Below, one piece after another: positions 44,576 through 54,284 of a stretch of 64,000 nucleotides of DNA. Every line of letters starts with the position of its first letter. The stretch's first letter is position 1. A program made the translations under genes and the position numbers. Source of the DNA: Halomonas sp. ALS9. Its GTDB lineage: Bacteria; Pseudomonadota; Gammaproteobacteria; Pseudomonadales; Halomonadaceae. The notes below the pieces were generated by a model. It saw only the letters and a list, made by a program, of their open reading frames with translations, ran no database searches and had not been told where the DNA came from. The stretch is from NCBI RefSeq assembly GCF_001651035.1, contig NZ_LXRG01000192.1, positions 744,001 to 808,000 of the forward strand. Direction: 5' to 3'.

Positions 44576-45676
44576 TTAATCGGCTTGTTCAGGCGCGGCT
44601 TGTAAACGATCCAACATGGCCATTAACGCGCCAATTTGGGTGCCGTTACGGGTATCGTGCTGCGGGCTTAACTGCCAGGTACTTTCAGCAAACCCCCACC
44701 AGTCCCAGCAGCCCTGCGGGTTCGCCATACTGCTTTCGGCCTGAGGATAGAGCACGATTTGCTGATGCGCTGCTGCCCAAGCATTTAGCCCGGTGTAACG
44801 TATGAACGTATCGCCAATAGCCTCTGCGTTCATTTGGCAGCCGTGCAATGCCAGTGTTACCGGGCACTCGCCCGCATCGCAGCCTTCAGGTATAAACACA
44901 TAGCCCGTGTCGGATAGGCCCTTTACCGCAAATTCTGACTGATCAAATGCGACTAACTCGCCACCCGGCTCACCACCTTCTTCACCACTGCGTTCGCCAG
45001 GGACGTCTCGCTCGGGGTAGAGCCAATCCAGCATTTCTCCCGCGATATCGTCATCGCAGGATAATAGAAAGCTACCACCACCCTGACGACAATCGCCCCA
45101 TTCCTGGGGCCCTGGGGCGGCTTCACTGGGTAACCGTACCGGCCAGCCATGCCCTGCATTGTCGCTGCGTGCAACGCGCAATTGGTCAGGCGTAGCTAGC
45201 CACTGCTGCCACTGTTCAGCAAGCAAATCGCCGAGCAGTGGCTCAACCACCTCATCCTCTTCGCCATGCCACACATAGACCCGGAGCTGACTAAGTGCCT
45301 CAGCGCTACCTACCTGTTCAAGCCCGAGATAGCGCTGGTGACGCGCCTCCAATTCATCCAACGAAGGCGCGCCGCGACGGGTCATCATGCATTGGTTAAG
45401 CGCCAAGCTCAGCGAGCCCTGCGCGCAACTCCAAGGCCCCGCCGCTAGCACGCCCAGGCCACTAAACCGCTCGGGCCAGGCCACCGCCAGCTGGGTCGCC
45501 ATATAACCCCCCGACGATACCCCCACCACGCTAGCCTGCTCACTTGTAGCACTTAAGGCTGGCAAATCCTCGGGCTCGTCGGTGGTATCAGCTTGCGCTA
45601 GCAGCGGTGTAAACAGCCCCAAGCAAACCAGTGTCTGAGCGAAAACGTGCAGGTTAGAAGAGGGGGTTGAAGTCAT
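44576..45676 (-). CDS. Exported poly(3-hydroxybutyrate) depolymerase
   Basis: 366-residue esterase with a signal peptide (about residues 1-29, LLAQA/DTT). Nucleophile elbow GVSSGGYMA (about 51-59), a second-half stretch TLALHGCQMNAEAIG that is the oxyanion region of this family, and FIRYTGLNAWAAAHQQIVLYPQAE plus CWDWWG. The order of the two regions is reversed from the usual (lipase box first, oxyanion HGC later), suggesting a circularly permuted arrangement as reported for some periplasmic PHB depolymerases. It probably cleaves PHB or short hydroxybutyrate esters. Only 3 bases separate it from the FKBP gene. Confidence 0.82.
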   Translation of the reverse strand: MTSTPSSNLHVFAQTLVCLGLFTPLLAQADTTDEPEDLPALSATSEQASVVGVSSGGYMATQLAVAWPERFSGLGVLAAGPWSCAQGSLSLALNQCMMTRRGAPSLDELEARHQRYLGLEQVGSAEALSQLRVYVWHGEEDEVVEPLLGDLLAEQWQQWLATPDQLRVARSDNAGHGWPVRLPSEAAPGPQEWGDCRQGGGSFLLSCDDDIAGEMLDWLYPERDVPGERSGEEGGEPGGELVAFDQSEFAVKGLSDTGYVFIPEGCDAGECPVTLALHGCQMNAEAIGDTFIRYTGLNAWAAAHQQIVLYPQAESSMANPQGCWDWWGFAESTWQLSPQHDTRNGTQIGALMAMLDRLQAAPEQAD

Positions 45677-45679
45677 CGC

Positions 45680-46360
45680 TTATTCAACGCCTAGCAAGTC
45701 AACGCGGAACGTTAGTACTTCGTTAGGCCCGATCGGCCCCTGGCCATTCTCGCCGTAAGCAATATCAGCCGGAATATACAGCATCCAGCTATCACCAACG
45801 CTCATCATCTGCAGCGCTTCCTGCCAACCCTCGATCACTTGGTTGGTTTGAAAGCTGACGGATTCACCGCGCTCAAAAGAGCTATCGAAGACAGTGCCGT
45901 CTAACAGCATGCCTTCATAGTTCACTTCAACGGTATCTTCAGGGCCAGGCTTGGCGCCATCGCCGGATTCAAGCACTTCATACTGAAGGCCAGAGTCAGT
46001 CACGGTCACTTCCTCGCGCTCAGCGTTCTCGGCCAGGAAGGCTTCACCCTCTTCGAGATTGTTCTGCGCCAGCTCTTCGGCTTCCGCTTGCCGCGCTTGC
46101 ATGGACTGCTCTTGGAACGCCATCAACGCTTCGGTCATCTCTTCTTCATTGAGCGCCAAGTCATTGCCTTCAAACACATCGCGCATGCCGTCTGTGAACG
46201 CATCGAGATCTAGGTCTTCGATGTCTGCCTGCATGCTTTCACCCAGGGTGACACCCAGGCTATAAGCCAAGCGCTGTTCATCAGTTTCTGGCGCTGCCGC
46301 GGCAAAAGGAGCGACCAAAAGCAAACCTGTCAGAGCCGTGGTAGAGAGCAATTGTTTCAT
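45680..46360 (-). CDS. FKBP-type peptidyl-prolyl isomerase (FkpA/Mip-like)
   Basis: 226-residue exported isomerase: signal peptide to about residue 22, N-terminal dimerisation helices (LAYSLGVTLGESM through EEGEAFLAENAEREEV), and C-terminal FKBP domain (VEVNYEGMLLDGTVFDSSFERGE, then VIEGWQEALQMMSVGDSWMLYIP). It helps periplasmic proteins fold. AAAGGATC before the ATG fixes the start. Co-transcription with the PHB depolymerase is likely. Confidence 0.93.
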   Translation of the reverse strand: MKQLLSTTALTGLLLVAPFAAAAPETDEQRLAYSLGVTLGESMQADIEDLDLDAFTDGMRDVFEGNDLALNEEEMTEALMAFQEQSMQARQAEAEELAQNNLEEGEAFLAENAEREEVTVTDSGLQYEVLESGDGAKPGPEDTVEVNYEGMLLDGTVFDSSFERGESVSFQTNQVIEGWQEALQMMSVGDSWMLYIPADIAYGENGQGPIGPNEVLTFRVDLLGVE

Positions 46361-46419
46361 GAAAGATCCTTTTATCTTGTATATAGCGGCGCCGAACGCC
46401 AATCAGTATCACACAAAGA

Positions 46420-46466
46420 CTAACACCCACCGCCCCGAGCTGCATCTTGGGGGTGGTGGGTGTTAG
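46420..46466 (-). terminator. Long hairpin ending the tea operon
   Basis: Arms 46420-46436 and 46450-46466 pair over 17 bases with one G-U pair; on the minus strand TCTTTGTGTG follows. It stands 34 bases after the teaD stop. Confidence 0.75.
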
Positions 46467-46500
46467 TAAGACCACAAAATGAGAGAGAGGTTTAGCGGAA

Positions 46501-46944
46501 TTAGACGACCAGCGTAGGGCAGTGTGCGGCACCCGCCACACGCTGAGAAACGCTGCCCAACAACGGGTTCTTCTCGCCATTGGTGCCCTGGGCGCCAATC
46601 ACAATCAGGTCGCACTCTCGCTTACGGGCAAAGCGCACAATAATGCGCGAGGGCCGCCCCCCTTTCACAAAAGCGCGCACGCGGGCACTGTCCGCACCCA
46701 GTTCAATCGCATGGGATTTCGCATGCACAGCGATCTCAGTGGCGTACTCTTTTAACGCATCATCTGGGATATCCAGCTGGTTAGGCCGCACCATAGAGAG
46801 CGAGGCTTCCAGCAGGCTGTGGTGTTTAAACACGCACAGCAAATAGAGCTCAGCGCCGGTTAGCATATGCAAGCCCACCGCCTTTTCCAGCGCCCTTAAG
46901 GCGCCTTTAGAACCATCCACCGGGACTAAAATGCGATTAAACAT
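46501..46944 (-). CDS. teaD: Universal stress protein TeaD
   Basis: 147-residue UspA-domain protein. The ATP-binding motif G-2x-G-9x-G(S/T) is complete ([15 protein letters not shown]). In Halomonas elongata TeaD is the fourth gene of the ectoine transporter locus, binds ATP and tunes TeaABC activity; the same place here, 21 bases after teaC, supports the name. Followed by a long terminator hairpin. Confidence 0.9.
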   Translation of the reverse strand: MFNRILVPVDGSKGALRALEKAVGLHMLTGAELYLLCVFKHHSLLEASLSMVRPNQLDIPDDALKEYATEIAVHAKSHAIELGADSARVRAFVKGGRPSRIIVRFARKRECDLIVIGAQGTNGEKNPLLGSVSQRVAGAAHCPTLVV

Positions 46945-46965
46945 TCGCGTACTCCTTGTGGCTGT

Positions 46966-48249
46966 TTAGCGGAAGGCAACATCGCGTAGGAACAGCGCAA
47001 TTTGCGGGAACATGATCAGCAGAGCGGCCGCTAAAATCAGCATGAAGATAAACGGCGGCGTGCCTTTGATCACATCCCAATAGGGGCGCTTGAAAATCGC
47101 AATAGCCGTGAATATATCGCACCCAAAGGGCGGGGTTGCTGAGCCTATCGCCACCTGCAGGGTAATCAAGATACCTACCAGCACAGGATCTAGGCCCGTT
47201 GCCGCAATGGCGGGCGCAAAAATGGGCGTTAGCACTAGAATGACCACGATCGGGTCAACAAACATACAGGCCACAAAGAATGAGATACAGATGGCAATCA
47301 ATACCCCGGTCGGGCCCGCATCATTGACCCCCACCGCCTCCAAGATCATTTGTGGAATCTGGGCAAACGAAATGATCCACGAGAAGCCATTACCCACTGC
47401 CACCAGGATAAATACCACGGCGGTAATCAAGCCGGTAGATTTAGCGATGGCATAAATGTCGTTCATTTTGAGCGAGCGGAAGACCACAAACTCGAGTAAA
47501 ACGGCATACAGTACGCAGGCGGCAGCGGCCTCTGTCGGGCTGAAAATACCACCGTAGATCCCGCCCACGATGATGACCGGAAAACCTAGTGGCCACAGCG
47601 CTTGTTGAACCGCTACTGCACGCTCTTTCCAGCTCGATTTTGGCTCGGTAGGTACGTCTTTTACGATGGCATAAATAACGCTGTAGGCCGAAAACATCAA
47701 CAGGATCATTAACCCTGGCCCAATCCCGGCAATGAACAGCTCGCCAATGGAAGTACCCGAGATAACCCCGTAAATAATCATACCGATACTGGGCGGAATC
47801 AAAAACGCAATGTCGCTGGCATTGATGATGAGCGCTAGCGTGAAAGAGTCCGAATAGCCCGCTTTGAGCATTTTAGGACGCAGCGGCGAACCAACGGCGA
47901 CCACGGTTGCCTGGGTAGACCCGGACACAGCACCAAACAGCGTGCACGAAGCCGCGGTGCTGACCGCTAGGCCTCCTTTAACGTGGCCAATAAACGACAT
48001 GACCATATCGATCAGTCGATTTGCCGACTGTCCGCGGGTCATGATATCGGCGGCTAGGATAAACATGGGCACAGCAATGAGTGAGGCCGGGCGTATGCCC
48101 GCCATCATCTGCTGAATCAGCGTATCCATTTGGCCGAAGCCGTTAAACATCATATAAAAGCCAATTACCGCGGCGGTAATCAGCGGAATCATCATTGGAA
48201 AGCCCAGCAGCAGCAGGGCAATCATGGTGGTGACCATTATTGTCGTCAT
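46966..48249 (-). CDS. teaC: Ectoine TRAP transporter large permease TeaC
   Basis: 427-residue DctM-type subunit with about twelve helices (GSTQATVVAVGSPLRPKML and AFLIPPSIGMIIYGVISGTSIGELFIAGIGPG are typical). It couples sodium influx to solute uptake with TeaB. In Halomonas this system imports ectoine and hydroxyectoine and recovers leaked solute. The gene lies between teaB and teaD. Confidence 0.93.
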   Translation of the reverse strand: MTTIMVTTMIALLLLGFPMMIPLITAAVIGFYMMFNGFGQMDTLIQQMMAGIRPASLIAVPMFILAADIMTRGQSANRLIDMVMSFIGHVKGGLAVSTAASCTLFGAVSGSTQATVVAVGSPLRPKMLKAGYSDSFTLALIINASDIAFLIPPSIGMIIYGVISGTSIGELFIAGIGPGLMILLMFSAYSVIYAIVKDVPTEPKSSWKERAVAVQQALWPLGFPVIIVGGIYGGIFSPTEAAAACVLYAVLLEFVVFRSLKMNDIYAIAKSTGLITAVVFILVAVGNGFSWIISFAQIPQMILEAVGVNDAGPTGVLIAICISFFVACMFVDPIVVILVLTPIFAPAIAATGLDPVLVGILITLQVAIGSATPPFGCDIFTAIAIFKRPYWDVIKGTPPFIFMLILAAALLIMFPQIALFLRDVAFR

Positions 48250-48279
48250 AGCTGTTCCCCTAGGGTGCAGTGTCCCGCG

Positions 48280-48858
48280 TTAGACTTCTGTTTCGGTGTC
48301 TTTGTAACCATCCACCACGCCCGTCGAAAGATAGACATCGTGGGACGTGAAGTTTTTAACGGCGGTCAGCAAGTATTGAATACCGGTGATTAAAAAGCCC
48401 ATCGGCACCCATAGGTAAATGATCCACACTGGTAAGCCTAAGGAAGGCAACACGCGACCTTTGCTCTGCAGATCAATAATATAAACAACCGAATAGTAGA
48501 GTAAGAAAAACATCACCAGCGAAGTGAACAGCGCAATGCAGATCATCAGCACTCTACGCCCACCGACCGGCAACGCATCATAAATAGCCGACATACGAAT
48601 ATGGCGACCGTGACGCGCGGCATAGCCAATGCCCGCAAAGGTAATCATGATGATTAAAATTCTATTCAGCTCACCAGAAAACATGATGCTGTTGCCAAAT
48701 ACAAAGCGAGCAACCACGTTGGTGACCGTATTCAGCGCCATTAGCAAAACACCCATCGCGAGAATCACGGCTTCTATTTTGCTAATTGCAGTGTCGATCA
48801 CACCTAACACGCCCGGCAAACCGGAGCGGTAACTCTTTTCCATCTCATCATCGGTCAT
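48280..48858 (-). CDS. teaB: Ectoine TRAP transporter small permease TeaB
   Basis: 192-residue DctQ-type subunit, four helices ([44 protein letters not shown] and two more). The chosen ATG has AGGAG in front; upstream codons are not counted. It is separated from teaA by 309 bases containing a terminator and other hairpins, and is followed 30 bases later by teaC. Confidence 0.92.
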   Translation of the reverse strand: MTDDEMEKSYRSGLPGVLGVIDTAISKIEAVILAMGVLLMALNTVTNVVARFVFGNSIMFSGELNRILIIMITFAGIGYAARHGRHIRMSAIYDALPVGGRRVLMICIALFTSLVMFFLLYYSVVYIIDLQSKGRVLPSLGLPVWIIYLWVPMGFLITGIQYLLTAVKNFTSHDVYLSTGVVDGYKDTETEV

Positions 48859-48898
48859 GGCCGGACTCCTTTTGAACGGCTCTAACGGCATCAGTTAA

Positions 48899-49036
48899 GT
48901 GCCGTCGGCACAATAAACACAGCGTTATTCAAGACCTATCTACTGCACACCTGTCTAGCTCACATCTACTTCGTACCATTGGCCAGGAGTGAACTCTAGC
49001 GTAACGGCATGCAGCTGCAGGTGATTCAACGCTAGA
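48899..49036 (-). other. Hairpins in the teaA-teaB spacer
   Basis: Besides the terminator near teaA, the spacer holds an 8-base stem TCTAGCGT / ACGCTAGA (48995-49002 with 49029-49036) enclosing the palindrome TGCAGCTGCA (49010-49019), and a small GTGCC/GGCAC hairpin (48899-48911). They may stabilise RNA ends or time teaBC expression; no function is proven. Confidence 0.5.
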
Positions 49037-49111
49037 TGTACGTAACCCGACAGTAACGACGTTAAAACAGCCCCGAATGGCCTACGCCTTACCACCGCAC
49101 AATAAAAAGGG

Positions 49112-49138
49112 GCAGCCTTTGCTGCCCCCTGATAATCA
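49112..49138 (-). terminator. Intrinsic terminator between teaA and teaB
   Basis: Minus strand GGGGCAGC, AAAG loop, GCTGCCCC, then TTTTTATT. It sits 29 bases after the teaA stop, so teaBCD rely on read-through or an extra promoter, giving more binding protein than permease. Confidence 0.9.
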
Positions 49139-49167
49139 CTCGTGCGCCACTATGGCTTAGAGAGTGA

Positions 49168-50217
49168 TTACTCGTTAGTTACGGCTTCAAGGTCAGCTTT
49201 AAACTGCTCAAGTAGCTCTGCACCACCTTCACCCGTCATTTCCAGGAAGGCTTCTTCGACCTGCGGAGCACGCTCACGGAAGGCTTGGATTTGCTCTTCA
49301 TCAAGACGTGTCACCGTCACTTCATCAGACGCTGCCTGAATCTTCTCTAGCGACTCTTCAGCCAAGCCTTTGATATGTTCAATCGTGTGGTCATACGCAG
49401 CTTCAGAGGCTTCGTTCACCAGCGTTTGATCTTCTTCAGATAGGCCTTCGTAGAAGTCTTGGTTGGCCATCATCGCAGTGGTAAACCAGCCATGGCCGGT
49501 AAATGTCAGGTGCGGAGACACCTCGTACAAGCCACCGGACTCGATCCAGAAAATTGGGTTCTCTTGACCGTCAATGATGCCGGTCTGCAAACCACCGTAG
49601 ACTTCACCCCACGGTAACGGCGTCGGCGTAGCGCCGAAGGCGTCGTAGGTCTCTGTCAGTAGCGGGTTTGTCATGGTACGGATTTTTTTGTTATTTAGCT
49701 CATCAGGCGTAGCGAACGGCTCATTGGTGGTGATGACCATTTCGCCTTCTGGATACATTTTCAGCAGTTCTAAGCCTTGCTCGGCATAAAGCGCTGGAAA
49801 CATCTCATTGATCGCCTTACTTTCGTCGAAGAACGTCAGTACGGTCTCTTCGTCGGTCGGTAGCAGGTAAGGAATAAAGAAGATTTGCGCTTCAGGGATC
49901 AGGGCGCCAGTGAAGCCAGGCGATTGGTTTACAAACTGCAGAATACCGTTCTGGGTCTGCTCCATAATGTCGTCAGACTCACCCAGTTCACCAAAGCGGT
50001 AAACTTGTACGGTGTGGTCTGAGTTATCTTCAATATACTCTTTAAAAGCGTAGGCAAAAACGTCTTGAACGTCGCCTTCATACTCTTCGTGAGCGTAGCG
50101 CCAGTTGTCTGCTTGAGCAGCGGCGCTGAGACCAAACAGCAGTGCACCCACACTGGCCGTGGTCAATAACTTGGTAGTGACAGAATTAATAGTAGAAACG
50201 GATTTGCTTGCCTTCAT
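49168..50217 (-). CDS. teaA: Ectoine TRAP transporter substrate-binding protein TeaA
   Basis: 349-residue periplasmic DctP-family protein. Signal peptide to about residue 37 (AAAQA/DNW); mature protein begins DNWRYAHEEYEGDVQDVF. Long stretches such as VYRFGELGESDDIMEQTQNG and PTPLPWGEVYGGLQT are, as I recall, the same as in Halomonas elongata TeaA, which binds ectoine. AGGGGAA precedes the ATG chosen; a longer frame is not needed. Expression is expected to rise with salinity, but I could not pinpoint an osmotic promoter in the 260-base upstream gap. Confidence 0.95.
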   Translation of the reverse strand: MKASKSVSTINSVTTKLLTTASVGALLFGLSAAAQADNWRYAHEEYEGDVQDVFAYAFKEYIEDNSDHTVQVYRFGELGESDDIMEQTQNGILQFVNQSPGFTGALIPEAQIFFIPYLLPTDEETVLTFFDESKAINEMFPALYAEQGLELLKMYPEGEMVITTNEPFATPDELNNKKIRTMTNPLLTETYDAFGATPTPLPWGEVYGGLQTGIIDGQENPIFWIESGGLYEVSPHLTFTGHGWFTTAMMANQDFYEGLSEEDQTLVNEASEAAYDHTIEHIKGLAEESLEKIQAASDEVTVTRLDEEQIQAFRERAPQVEEAFLEMTGEGGAELLEQFKADLEAVTNE

Positions 50218-50477
50218 GCGATGTTCCCCTTGCAGTGGTAAGCGCGCTGTACGAGTGCGCAACAACCTAGTTTTTAAAACCCGTATTGAGAACCCAATTG
50301 TCTAAATTTAGATTAATTCAGGTCAGCTCTGCGTTTCTCGACACGGGCTTGTTATTCGCTAATCGATATCCGCTTACAGACGATATCTACACACAGTATT
50401 TACACAAACAATGCTGTTCATACTGCATATTCGCGGGCGAATAACGCTAGGTATTTCAAAAACAGCTTAAATTCAGG

Positions 50478-51065
50478 CTAGCGCGCTCCTCGGTGAGGGT
50501 CAAGCTGGCAAGTAAGCGTATGTAGCGCATCGAGACATACATTTTGCGCTTTCAAGGCGTCGCCAGAGAGCTGGTCAACTTGAGTAGAAAACAGCTGCTT
50601 TCGCAACCATTTAGCTGCATCTAGCGACATTTCGACAACGTTTACCACACGTTGCTCATCGCTTGGTGACTCCCATACCCACGTTTGCCAACGTTGAAGG
50701 TTCTCACGTTCAGCCATCAACTCTGCCTGTTTAATAGTTTCGCGCAGAGCCGCTATGGACTCGCTTTCCGCCGCAGTGGCTTTTAAATCGCGCCGTAATC
50801 CGCGCAACACCCCCGTCACACGACTCTGCCAAAGGCGCCGTTGCTCACGCTGACGAGCCACCGCTGTAGGTATGACTTCAAGTCCGCAGGAGTAGAGCCA
50901 ACAGTGAAACAGCACCTCGCATACATCTAGTTCGGCCTCCTCTTGAAGCCTCAGGCAAGCTGCTTCAACGCCGGGCTTGGCATACAGCGCCAGTGCAAAA
51001 TCCCATAACGGTGTCTGCTGTAGGCGCTGCAATCGGGTAGAATCAAGCGCAATAGAGTTTCGCAT
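50478..51065 (-). CDS. TIGR02444 family protein (DUF2390)
   Basis: 195-residue protein beginning with SIALDSTRLQRLQQTPLWDFALALYAKPGVEAACLRLQ, the pattern of the TIGR02444 family of unknown function. Rich in Arg, Leu and Glu and probably all-helical. It contains DVCEVLFHCWLYSCGLEV, a conserved-looking cysteine-bearing helix. Divergent from yheS with 29 bases between starts, an arrangement I associate with gammaproteobacteria. Start somewhat uncertain: the frame is open 13 codons further upstream. Confidence 0.82.
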   Translation of the reverse strand: MRNSIALDSTRLQRLQQTPLWDFALALYAKPGVEAACLRLQEEAELDVCEVLFHCWLYSCGLEVIPTAVARQREQRRLWQSRVTGVLRGLRRDLKATAAESESIAALRETIKQAELMAERENLQRWQTWVWESPSDEQRVVNVVEMSLDAAKWLRKQLFSTQVDQLSGDALKAQNVCLDALHTLTCQLDPHRGAR

Positions 51066-51094
51066 CAAATGACCCACTTTCTTCGGGAGAAGGC

Positions 51095-53065
51095 ATGATC
51101 GCACTGCGCCAAGTCGCCCTGCAACGCGGCACGCAAACGCTACTCGACAACGCGGACGTTACCCTTCATAACGGGGTAAAAGCCGGGATTATCGGGGCAA
51201 ACGGCGCCGGTAAATCGAGCCTGTTCAAACTTCTGCTCGGTGAGCTTGCCCCCGACCAGGGCGATGTCGAGATGAGCGGCGGCCAGCGCATTGCGCATAT
51301 GGCCCAAGAAGTTGACGCCCTCGACCGCCCGATTATCGAGTATGTACTCGATGGCGACTTGGCGCTACGCAAGGCTGAAGCCGATTTATTGGCTGCCAGA
51401 GAAGCCGGTGAAGCCCACCGAGAAGCCGAGCTGCACGGATTAATTGAAACCCTGGATGGCTACCGCGCAGAATCACGCGCGGCGCAGTTACTGGTGGGGC
51501 TAGGCTTTATCCAGTCTGACCTTAGCCGCCCGCTGTCGGCGTTTTCCGGCGGCTGGCGGATGCGGGTCAACCTCGCCCGCACGCTGTTTATGCCTTCCGA
51601 CCTACTGCTACTCGATGAGCCCACCAACCACCTGGATCTGGACGCCCTGCTGTGGCTGGAGCAGTGGCTGACCCGCTACCCTGGCACCCTGCTGCTGATT
51701 TCCCACGACCGCGACTTCCTGGATGCGGTGTGCGACCACATCGTGCATATGCATCACCAAACCCTGGAGCTGTACCGCGGTAATTACTCCCAGTTTGAGC
51801 GCACCCGTGCCGAAAAGCTTGCCCTGCAGCAAGCGGAAGCCGCCAAACAGCAGGCGCGCCGGGAAGAGATTGAGCGTTTTATCGCCCGCTTCCGCGCCCA
51901 GGCGACCAAGGCGAAGCAAGCGCAAAGCCGGGTCAAAATGCTCGAGCGGATGGAAGATATCGCCGTTGCCCACGTCGATTCCCCCTTCCACTTTACGCTG
52001 CCCGCCGCCGATAAAACCTCGCACCCACTGCTGGTGCTAGATCAGGCACAGTTGGGTTATCCCGGTGAAAATGGGGGTGATGACAATGTGCAGCTGGATA
52101 AAGTCAACGTTACCTTACTGCCCGGCAGCCGCATTGGTCTGCTGGGCCCCAACGGAGCGGGTAAATCGACGCTGATTAAGTCGCTCACCGGGGAACTAGC
52201 ACTGCTCAATGGCAAGCGCGTACCCGGCGAGCACCTGGCGATTGGGTATTTCGCTCAGCATCAGCTTGAAGGGTTGGACGTCACCTCGACGCCCTTTGTG
52301 CACGTGCAGCGCCTTTCGCCCACCGCCAGCGACCAGGAGATTCGTAACTTTCTAGGCGGCTTTGGTTTTAAGGGCGATGACGCCTTCGGCAAAGTCGCCA
52401 ACTACTCAGGTGGCGAGAAAGCCCGGCTGGCGCTGGCCCTCGTCGCTTGGCAAAAACCCAACCTGTTACTACTCGATGAGCCCACCAACCACCTGGACTT
52501 AGAGATGCGCGAGGCTCTGACCCAGGCGCTGGCCAGCTTCGAAGGCACGGTTATTCTGGTCTCCCACGACCGTCACCTACTGCGCGCCACGGTGGATGAG
52601 TTTTGGAAGGTGGCGGATAACCGCGTCGAGCCCTTCGATGGCGATTTGGAGGACTACCGGGTTTGGCTCAAAGCGCGCCTGGAAGAGAGTCGCCGGGATT
52701 CCCGCGGTGAAAAAGCCGAGCGCCAGAACCAGCAGCCCAGCGGCGACAGCCGTGAAGCGCGCAAGGCGTCGCGCAAAGCGGCCGCCGAGCTACGCGAAAA
52801 GCTGCGCCCGCTGAAAAAACAGCGCGATCAGGCGGAAAAAGCCATGGAAAAAGCCCAGCAGGAACTCGATACAGTAGAGCAAGTCCTGGCAGACCCAGAG
52901 CTTTATACCGACAGCGCTCGCAAAGCCGAACTAACCAAGACGCTTAGCCAGCAAGCAAAGATTAAAGCACGTTTAGATGAGTCAGAACGGCAGTGGCTTA
53001 GCGCCGAAGAGGCGTTGGAGTCAATGGAAGCAGAACTACTCGCCAGCGAAGGAGCGGAAAGTTAG
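51095..53065 (+). CDS. yheS: ABC-F ribosome-associated ATPase YheS
   Basis: 656-residue ABC-F protein without membrane segments: two ABC cassettes (Walker A GANGAGKSS and GPNGAGKST; signatures LSAFSGGWRMRVNLA and SGGEKARLALAL; Walker B LLLLDEPTNHLDL twice), an interdomain linker (SQFERTRAEKLALQQAEAAK to RVKMLERME), and a C-terminal coiled coil (about 560-650). It follows E. coli YheS closely. ABC-F factors act on the ribosome to relieve stalled translation. Convergent with dtd, 15 bases apart. Confidence 0.93.
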   Translation: MIALRQVALQRGTQTLLDNADVTLHNGVKAGIIGANGAGKSSLFKLLLGELAPDQGDVEMSGGQRIAHMAQEVDALDRPIIEYVLDGDLALRKAEADLLAAREAGEAHREAELHGLIETLDGYRAESRAAQLLVGLGFIQSDLSRPLSAFSGGWRMRVNLARTLFMPSDLLLLDEPTNHLDLDALLWLEQWLTRYPGTLLLISHDRDFLDAVCDHIVHMHHQTLELYRGNYSQFERTRAEKLALQQAEAAKQQARREEIERFIARFRAQATKAKQAQSRVKMLERMEDIAVAHVDSPFHFTLPAADKTSHPLLVLDQAQLGYPGENGGDDNVQLDKVNVTLLPGSRIGLLGPNGAGKSTLIKSLTGELALLNGKRVPGEHLAIGYFAQHQLEGLDVTSTPFVHVQRLSPTASDQEIRNFLGGFGFKGDDAFGKVANYSGGEKARLALALVAWQKPNLLLLDEPTNHLDLEMREALTQALASFEGTVILVSHDRHLLRATVDEFWKVADNRVEPFDGDLEDYRVWLKARLEESRRDSRGEKAERQNQQPSGDSREARKASRKAAAELREKLRPLKKQRDQAEKAMEKAQQELDTVEQVLADPELYTDSARKAELTKTLSQQAKIKARLDESERQWLSAEEALESMEAELLASEGAES

Positions 53066-53080
53066 CACGAGAGAACCCGA

Positions 53081-53518
53081 CTAACTTTCCAGCAAAAACG
53101 TTACCGGGCCATCATTGACCAGCGCTACCTGCATATCGGCGCCAAACTCCCCGGTGGCCACGTTCGGCCAGGCAGTTTGCGCTTGGCTAACCAGCAAGTT
53201 AAACAGCTCTTCACCTTTGGCTGGGGGAGCGGCGCTGGAGAAGCTGGGCCGCAGCCCTTTGTGAGTATCTGCTGCCAGAGTGAACTGAGAAACCAGCAGC
53301 AAGCCACCGTTCACCTGCTGTAGGTTGTGATTCATCTTACCGTCAGCGTCGCCAAACACGCGGTAGTGGAGCAGCTTATGCAGCAGCTTTTCTACAGCGG
53401 CCGCGTCATCGTGCTTCTCCACCCCCACCAGCGCCAGCAGGCCATGATCGATGCTGCCAACGATCTCACCTTCAACCTCTACGCTGGCGCGCTTAACGCG
53501 CTGAATGAGTGCCTTCAC
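53081..53518 (-). CDS. dtd: D-aminoacyl-tRNA deacylase Dtd
   Basis: 145-residue enzyme removing D-amino acids from mis-charged t[24 protein letters not shown] and the Gly-cisPro region [11 protein letters not shown] are diagnostic. The start is GTG (reads [13 protein letters not shown]), with GGAG 8 bases upstream and the family's usual 145 residues; the frame extends 7 codons upstream, but without support. Confidence 0.95.
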   Translation of the reverse strand: MKALIQRVKRASVEVEGEIVGSIDHGLLALVGVEKHDDAAAVEKLLHKLLHYRVFGDADGKMNHNLQQVNGGLLLVSQFTLAADTHKGLRPSFSSAAPPAKGEELFNLLVSQAQTAWPNVATGEFGADMQVALVNDGPVTFLLES

Positions 53519-53562
53519 AAAGCTACTCCGAACTAACAAACGGCGATTATAACGACTGCTTG

Positions 53563-54147
53563 TTAATTTTTCCCTAGCAGCGCATCGCGAAAGCCCTCAC
53601 CTAGTGGGCGCTCGCCGAGCCAAATGCTAAACATCGCACTGGCAAACTCAGCATTCTCTTCTTCAAACAGCACCTCTCCATTTAGCGCCAGACGCAGCTG
53701 CTCGCCGTTCCAGCTAAGCAGGTAGCGATCTCCAGGCACTACGTCCCGATAGCGCTGATTTAAACGCGCAAGTGGCTCTTTAATCTGATTGAATTCATAC
53801 AGAGTGAGAGTATCTTTGAGCGTTTTCTCAGTCGCTTCAGCAAAGTCGGAGGCGTCGATGGCGTGAAAATAAGCCAACTCCAGACGCCGTGGTACGTCGC
53901 TCAACGGCTGCGGCTGGGTTTCACCTTCAAGTTGGTAATAGGCGCCAGCGTAGGCCGTCCAGATCATGTAACGAAACACGCCGCTCCCGATCAGGCCATA
54001 GCGCTGGCCGTGTTCCTCTACGGTGCGCTCAAACACCTCGCCTTTTTCGGTCACACTGCTGGCCATCGCCCAGGGCATTAACGAGAGCCCCGCGAGAAGC
54101 AGTGACAATTGAACGATACGCCTAGCACCCAATATGCATGTGTACAT
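53563..54147 (-). CDS. Exported chalcone-isomerase-like protein
   Basis: 194-residue protein with a signal peptide (to about residue 29, WAMA/SS). [42 protein letters not shown] and [17 protein letters not shown] are the pattern of the bacterial chalcone-isomerase-like family. These lack flavonoid function; their real role is unknown. It stands alone between dtd and the double-USP gene. Confidence 0.83.
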   Translation of the reverse strand: MYTCILGARRIVQLSLLLAGLSLMPWAMASSVTEKGEVFERTVEEHGQRYGLIGSGVFRYMIWTAYAGAYYQLEGETQPQPLSDVPRRLELAYFHAIDASDFAEATEKTLKDTLTLYEFNQIKEPLARLNQRYRDVVPGDRYLLSWNGEQLRLALNGEVLFEEENAEFASAMFSIWLGERPLGEGFRDALLGKN

Positions 54148-54238
54148 AGAACCTCCTTACGGCATAATATCTATACATACCGATAATAGAAATAAAGGTT
54201 CCGTACAATACTCACTATTGTCAGCACAGTACTTTTTC

Positions 54239-54284
54239 TAATAGCACTTATTTTTAATGGCACCCATTTTTTAATAGCACTCGC
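54239..54284. repeat. 16-17 bp imperfect tandem repeat, about 2.7 copies
   Basis: Units beginning TAATAGCAC / TAATGGCAC / TAATAGCAC at 54239, 54255 and 54272, separated by T-runs. Lies just after the stop of the minus-strand double-USP gene. Confidence 0.7.
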
